From: Actinomycetes bacterium
GTDB taxonomy: Bacteria > Actinomycetota > Thermoleophilia > BMS3ABIN01
DNA: 6,540 nucleotides
Direction of reading: 5' to 3'
Assembly (NCBI GenBank): GCA_021787775.1
Contig: JAJYLK010000067.1
Span: 1 to 6,540, forward strand
Position 1 is the first letter of the stretch. Every line of letters begins with the position of its first letter. The translations under genes were made by a program, and so were the position numbers. The notes under the pieces are model-generated. The model was given only the letters and a program-made list of their open reading frames with translations. It searched no databases and was not told the DNA's origin. Below are positions 5,133-6,540 of this stretch, in pieces.

Positions 5133-6540
5133 TCCCATTCCTCCTGCGCCTGCGCCAGCTCGATGGCGGCAAACAGCGCCCTGGCCTTGTTGGCGGATTC
5201 CTCATATTCGCGGGCTGGCACCGAATCGGCGACGACGCCGCCGCCGGCCTGCACGTAAGCGTTGCCGTCCTTGAGGACGATGGTGCGGATGCAGATGCAG
5301 GTGTCGAGCTCGCCATTGAAGCTGAGATAACCGATCGCGCCGGCATACGAGCCACGCTTGACCGGCTCCAGCTCGTTGATGATCTCCATGGCGCGGATCT
5401 TGGGCGCGCCGGACACGGTGCCGGCGGGAAAAGCCGATTTCAGCGCATCGGTGGCCTTGAGGCCCTCTTTCAGCTTGCCCACCACCACTGAGACGATGTG
5501 CATCACGTGCGAGTAATACTCGATTCGCATCAGGTCGACCACCTCGACCGTGCCGGGCTCACAGACGCGGCCCAGGTCATTGCGGCCCAGGTCCACCAGC
5601 ATGATGTGTTCCGCCAGCTCCTTCTCATCCGCCAGCAGGTCGTCGGCCAGGCGGCGGTCCTCCTCCGGCGTGGCGCCGCGCGGGCGCGTGCCGGCGATCG
5701 GCCGCGTCTCCACCCAGCCGTGATTGACCTTGATCAGCGGCTCCGGCGAAGAGCCGACCAGTGCGAAATCAGTGAAATTGATGTAATACATGTATGGCGA
5801 CGGGTTAACCGTGCGCAGGCCGCGGTAGATGCTGAACGGCGACACCTGCGTCTCCACCCGGAAGCGCTGCGACGGCACCACCTGAAAGGCGTCGCCTGCC
5901 TTGATATATTCCTTGATCTTCTCCACCGCCGCCTCGAAGCCGGCGCGCTCGAAATTGGAATCGGGCTCGGCCACGGCCCCCCGGCGGTGGATGGCCGCAG
6001 GCTGAAGCGGCTGCGCCAGCAACCGTTTCAGCCGGCGCACGCGGCCGCAGGCGGCATCGTAGGCCTGCTCCAGGCCGGCGCCCTCCTCCACCAGCACGTT
6101 GGCCAGCAGCAGGATGGTGTGCTTCAGGTGGTCGAAGATGACGATAGAGTCGGTGACCAGGAAAGCCATGTCCGGCAATCCCAGCGTATCCGGATTCGGT
6201 GGCGGCAGCTCCTCGACCCAGCGCACCAGGTCGTAACCGAACAGACCGACGGCGCCGCCGATAAAGGGCGGCAACTGCTCGAGCTCGGGCGCCCGGTAGC
6301 GCGAGAGGTATTCCTCCACGAAAGCAAAGGGGTCGCCGCTGGCTACCGCAGTGAGCGCGTCGCGCTCCCGGATCGTCATCTCGCCGTCGCGGAAGCTGAT
6401 CACCGCCCGCGGTTCGCAGCCAAGAAAGGAATAGCGGCCGATGCGCTCTCCCTGCTCCGCGCTTTCCAGCAGGAAGGAGTTCTCCCGCGCGCCCAGCTTC
6501 AGGAACGCGGACACCGGCGTCTCCAGATCGGAGATGAAAC
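5129..6540 (-). CDS. trpE: Anthranilate synthase component I (5' end outside window)
   Basis: Chorismate-using subunit of anthranilate synthase, the first committed step of tryptophan synthesis; with TrpG it makes anthranilate from chorismate and glutamine-derived ammonia in the cytoplasm. About 470 residues are visible. The frame is open to the window edge: codons upstream of an in-frame GTG at 6514 read FISDLETPVSAFLKL, typical of TrpE N-termini, so GTG 6514 is internal and the true start lies beyond 6540, probably only 20-40 codons away. The N-terminal domain has the LLES element (codons near 6470), part of the tryptophan feedback site in this family. The C-terminal chorismate-binding domain shows NPSPYMYY, SSPEPL, PIAGTRPRG, the EKELAEH and DLGRNDLGR segments, GTVSGAPK and YAGAIGY. 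The alanine in PIAGT favours TrpE over PabB, which usually has lysine there. The neighbours trpG, trpD and trpC support this. The stop TGA overlaps the trpG start. Confidence 0.98.
   Translation of the reverse strand, partial: FISDLETPVSAFLKLGARENSFLLESAEQGERIGRYSFLGCEPRAVISFRDGEMTIRERDALTAVASGDPFAFVEEYLSRYRAPELEQLPPFIGGAVGLFGYDLVRWVEELPPPNPDTLGLPDMAFLVTDSIVIFDHLKHTILLLANVLVEEGAGLEQAYDAACGRVRRLKRLLAQPLQPAAIHRRGAVAEPDSNFERAGFEAAVEKIKEYIKAGDAFQVVPSQRFRVETQVSPFSIYRGLRTVNPSPYMYYINFTDFALVGSSPEPLIKVNHGWVETRPIAGTRPRGATPEEDRRLADDLLADEKELAEHIMLVDLGRNDLGRVCEPGTVEVVDLMRIEYYSHVMHIVSVVVGKLKEGLKATDALKSAFPAGTVSGAPKIRAMEIINELEPVKRGSYAGAIGYLSFNGELDTCICIRTIVLKDGNAYVQAGGGVVADSVPAREYEESANKARALFAAIELAQAQEEWE
5140..5145 (-). 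promoter_or_regulatory. trpG ribosome binding site that decides the start
   Basis: AGGAGG on the minus strand inside the end of trpE. It is 1 nt from the ATG at 5138, too close to work, and 7 nt from the ATG at 5132, which is ideal. This places the trpG start at 5132. Confidence 0.8.

Noticed and set aside
4503..5138. ATG at 5138 as the trpG start
   Set aside because: It sits 1 nt from the AGGAGG; the ATG at 5132 has correct spacing and the common ATGA overlap.
5129..6514. GTG at 6514 as the true start of trpE
   Set aside because: The frame continues upstream to the window edge with TrpE-like residues (SDLETP), so this GTG codes an internal valine.
5129..6540. trpE/trpG as pabB/pabA for folate synthesis
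   Set aside because: The PIAGT alanine, the LLES feedback element and adjacency to trpD and trpC favour tryptophan synthesis.

Overview
All genes in this window read leftward, on the minus strand. They form two blocks placed head to tail. The first, at 2647-6540, is tryptophan biosynthesis in the order trpE-trpG-trpD-trpC. The second, at 1-2427, is the start of a type IV pilus assembly cluster, pilM-pilN. trpE runs off the right edge without its N-terminus and pilN runs off the left edge without its C-terminus. No rRNA, tRNA, transposase, phage gene or CRISPR array is visible.

The DNA is GC-rich, with G/C favoured at third codon positions. Genes are packed with gaps or overlaps of about 0-20 bp, and one start is TTG. 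TrpEGDC are ordinary, intact-looking bacterial enzymes that convert chorismate to indole-3-glycerol phosphate, apart from the PRAI (TrpF) step. trpF, trpB and trpA are not in the window. A GC-rich bacterium with a type IV pilus is certain. A deep-branching Actinomycetota lineage would fit, but this rests on general impression and is low confidence; other high-GC phyla are possible.

TrpE and TrpG form the anthranilate synthase complex and overlap at an ATGA stop/start. TrpD adds the phosphoribosyl group, and TrpC closes the indole ring after the TrpF step. The 219-bp spacer between trpC and pilM (2428-2646) holds a possible small ORF, a 24-codon sub-ORF with a good ribosome binding site, and a perfect GC hairpin just before the pilM start, where a ribosome binding site would be expected.

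The unusual gene is pilM. The family is normally about 350 residues, but this one has 680. It carries a basic, Pro/Lys-rich N-terminal extension of about 240 residues containing four copies of a short Lys-x-Leu-Phe-(Gly/Thr) motif. It also has an acidic, Pro/Gly-rich insertion of about 100 residues inside the actin-like fold. PilN, which follows directly, keeps the short N-terminal motif known to dock on PilM. The PilM additions are the most promising novel observation here.
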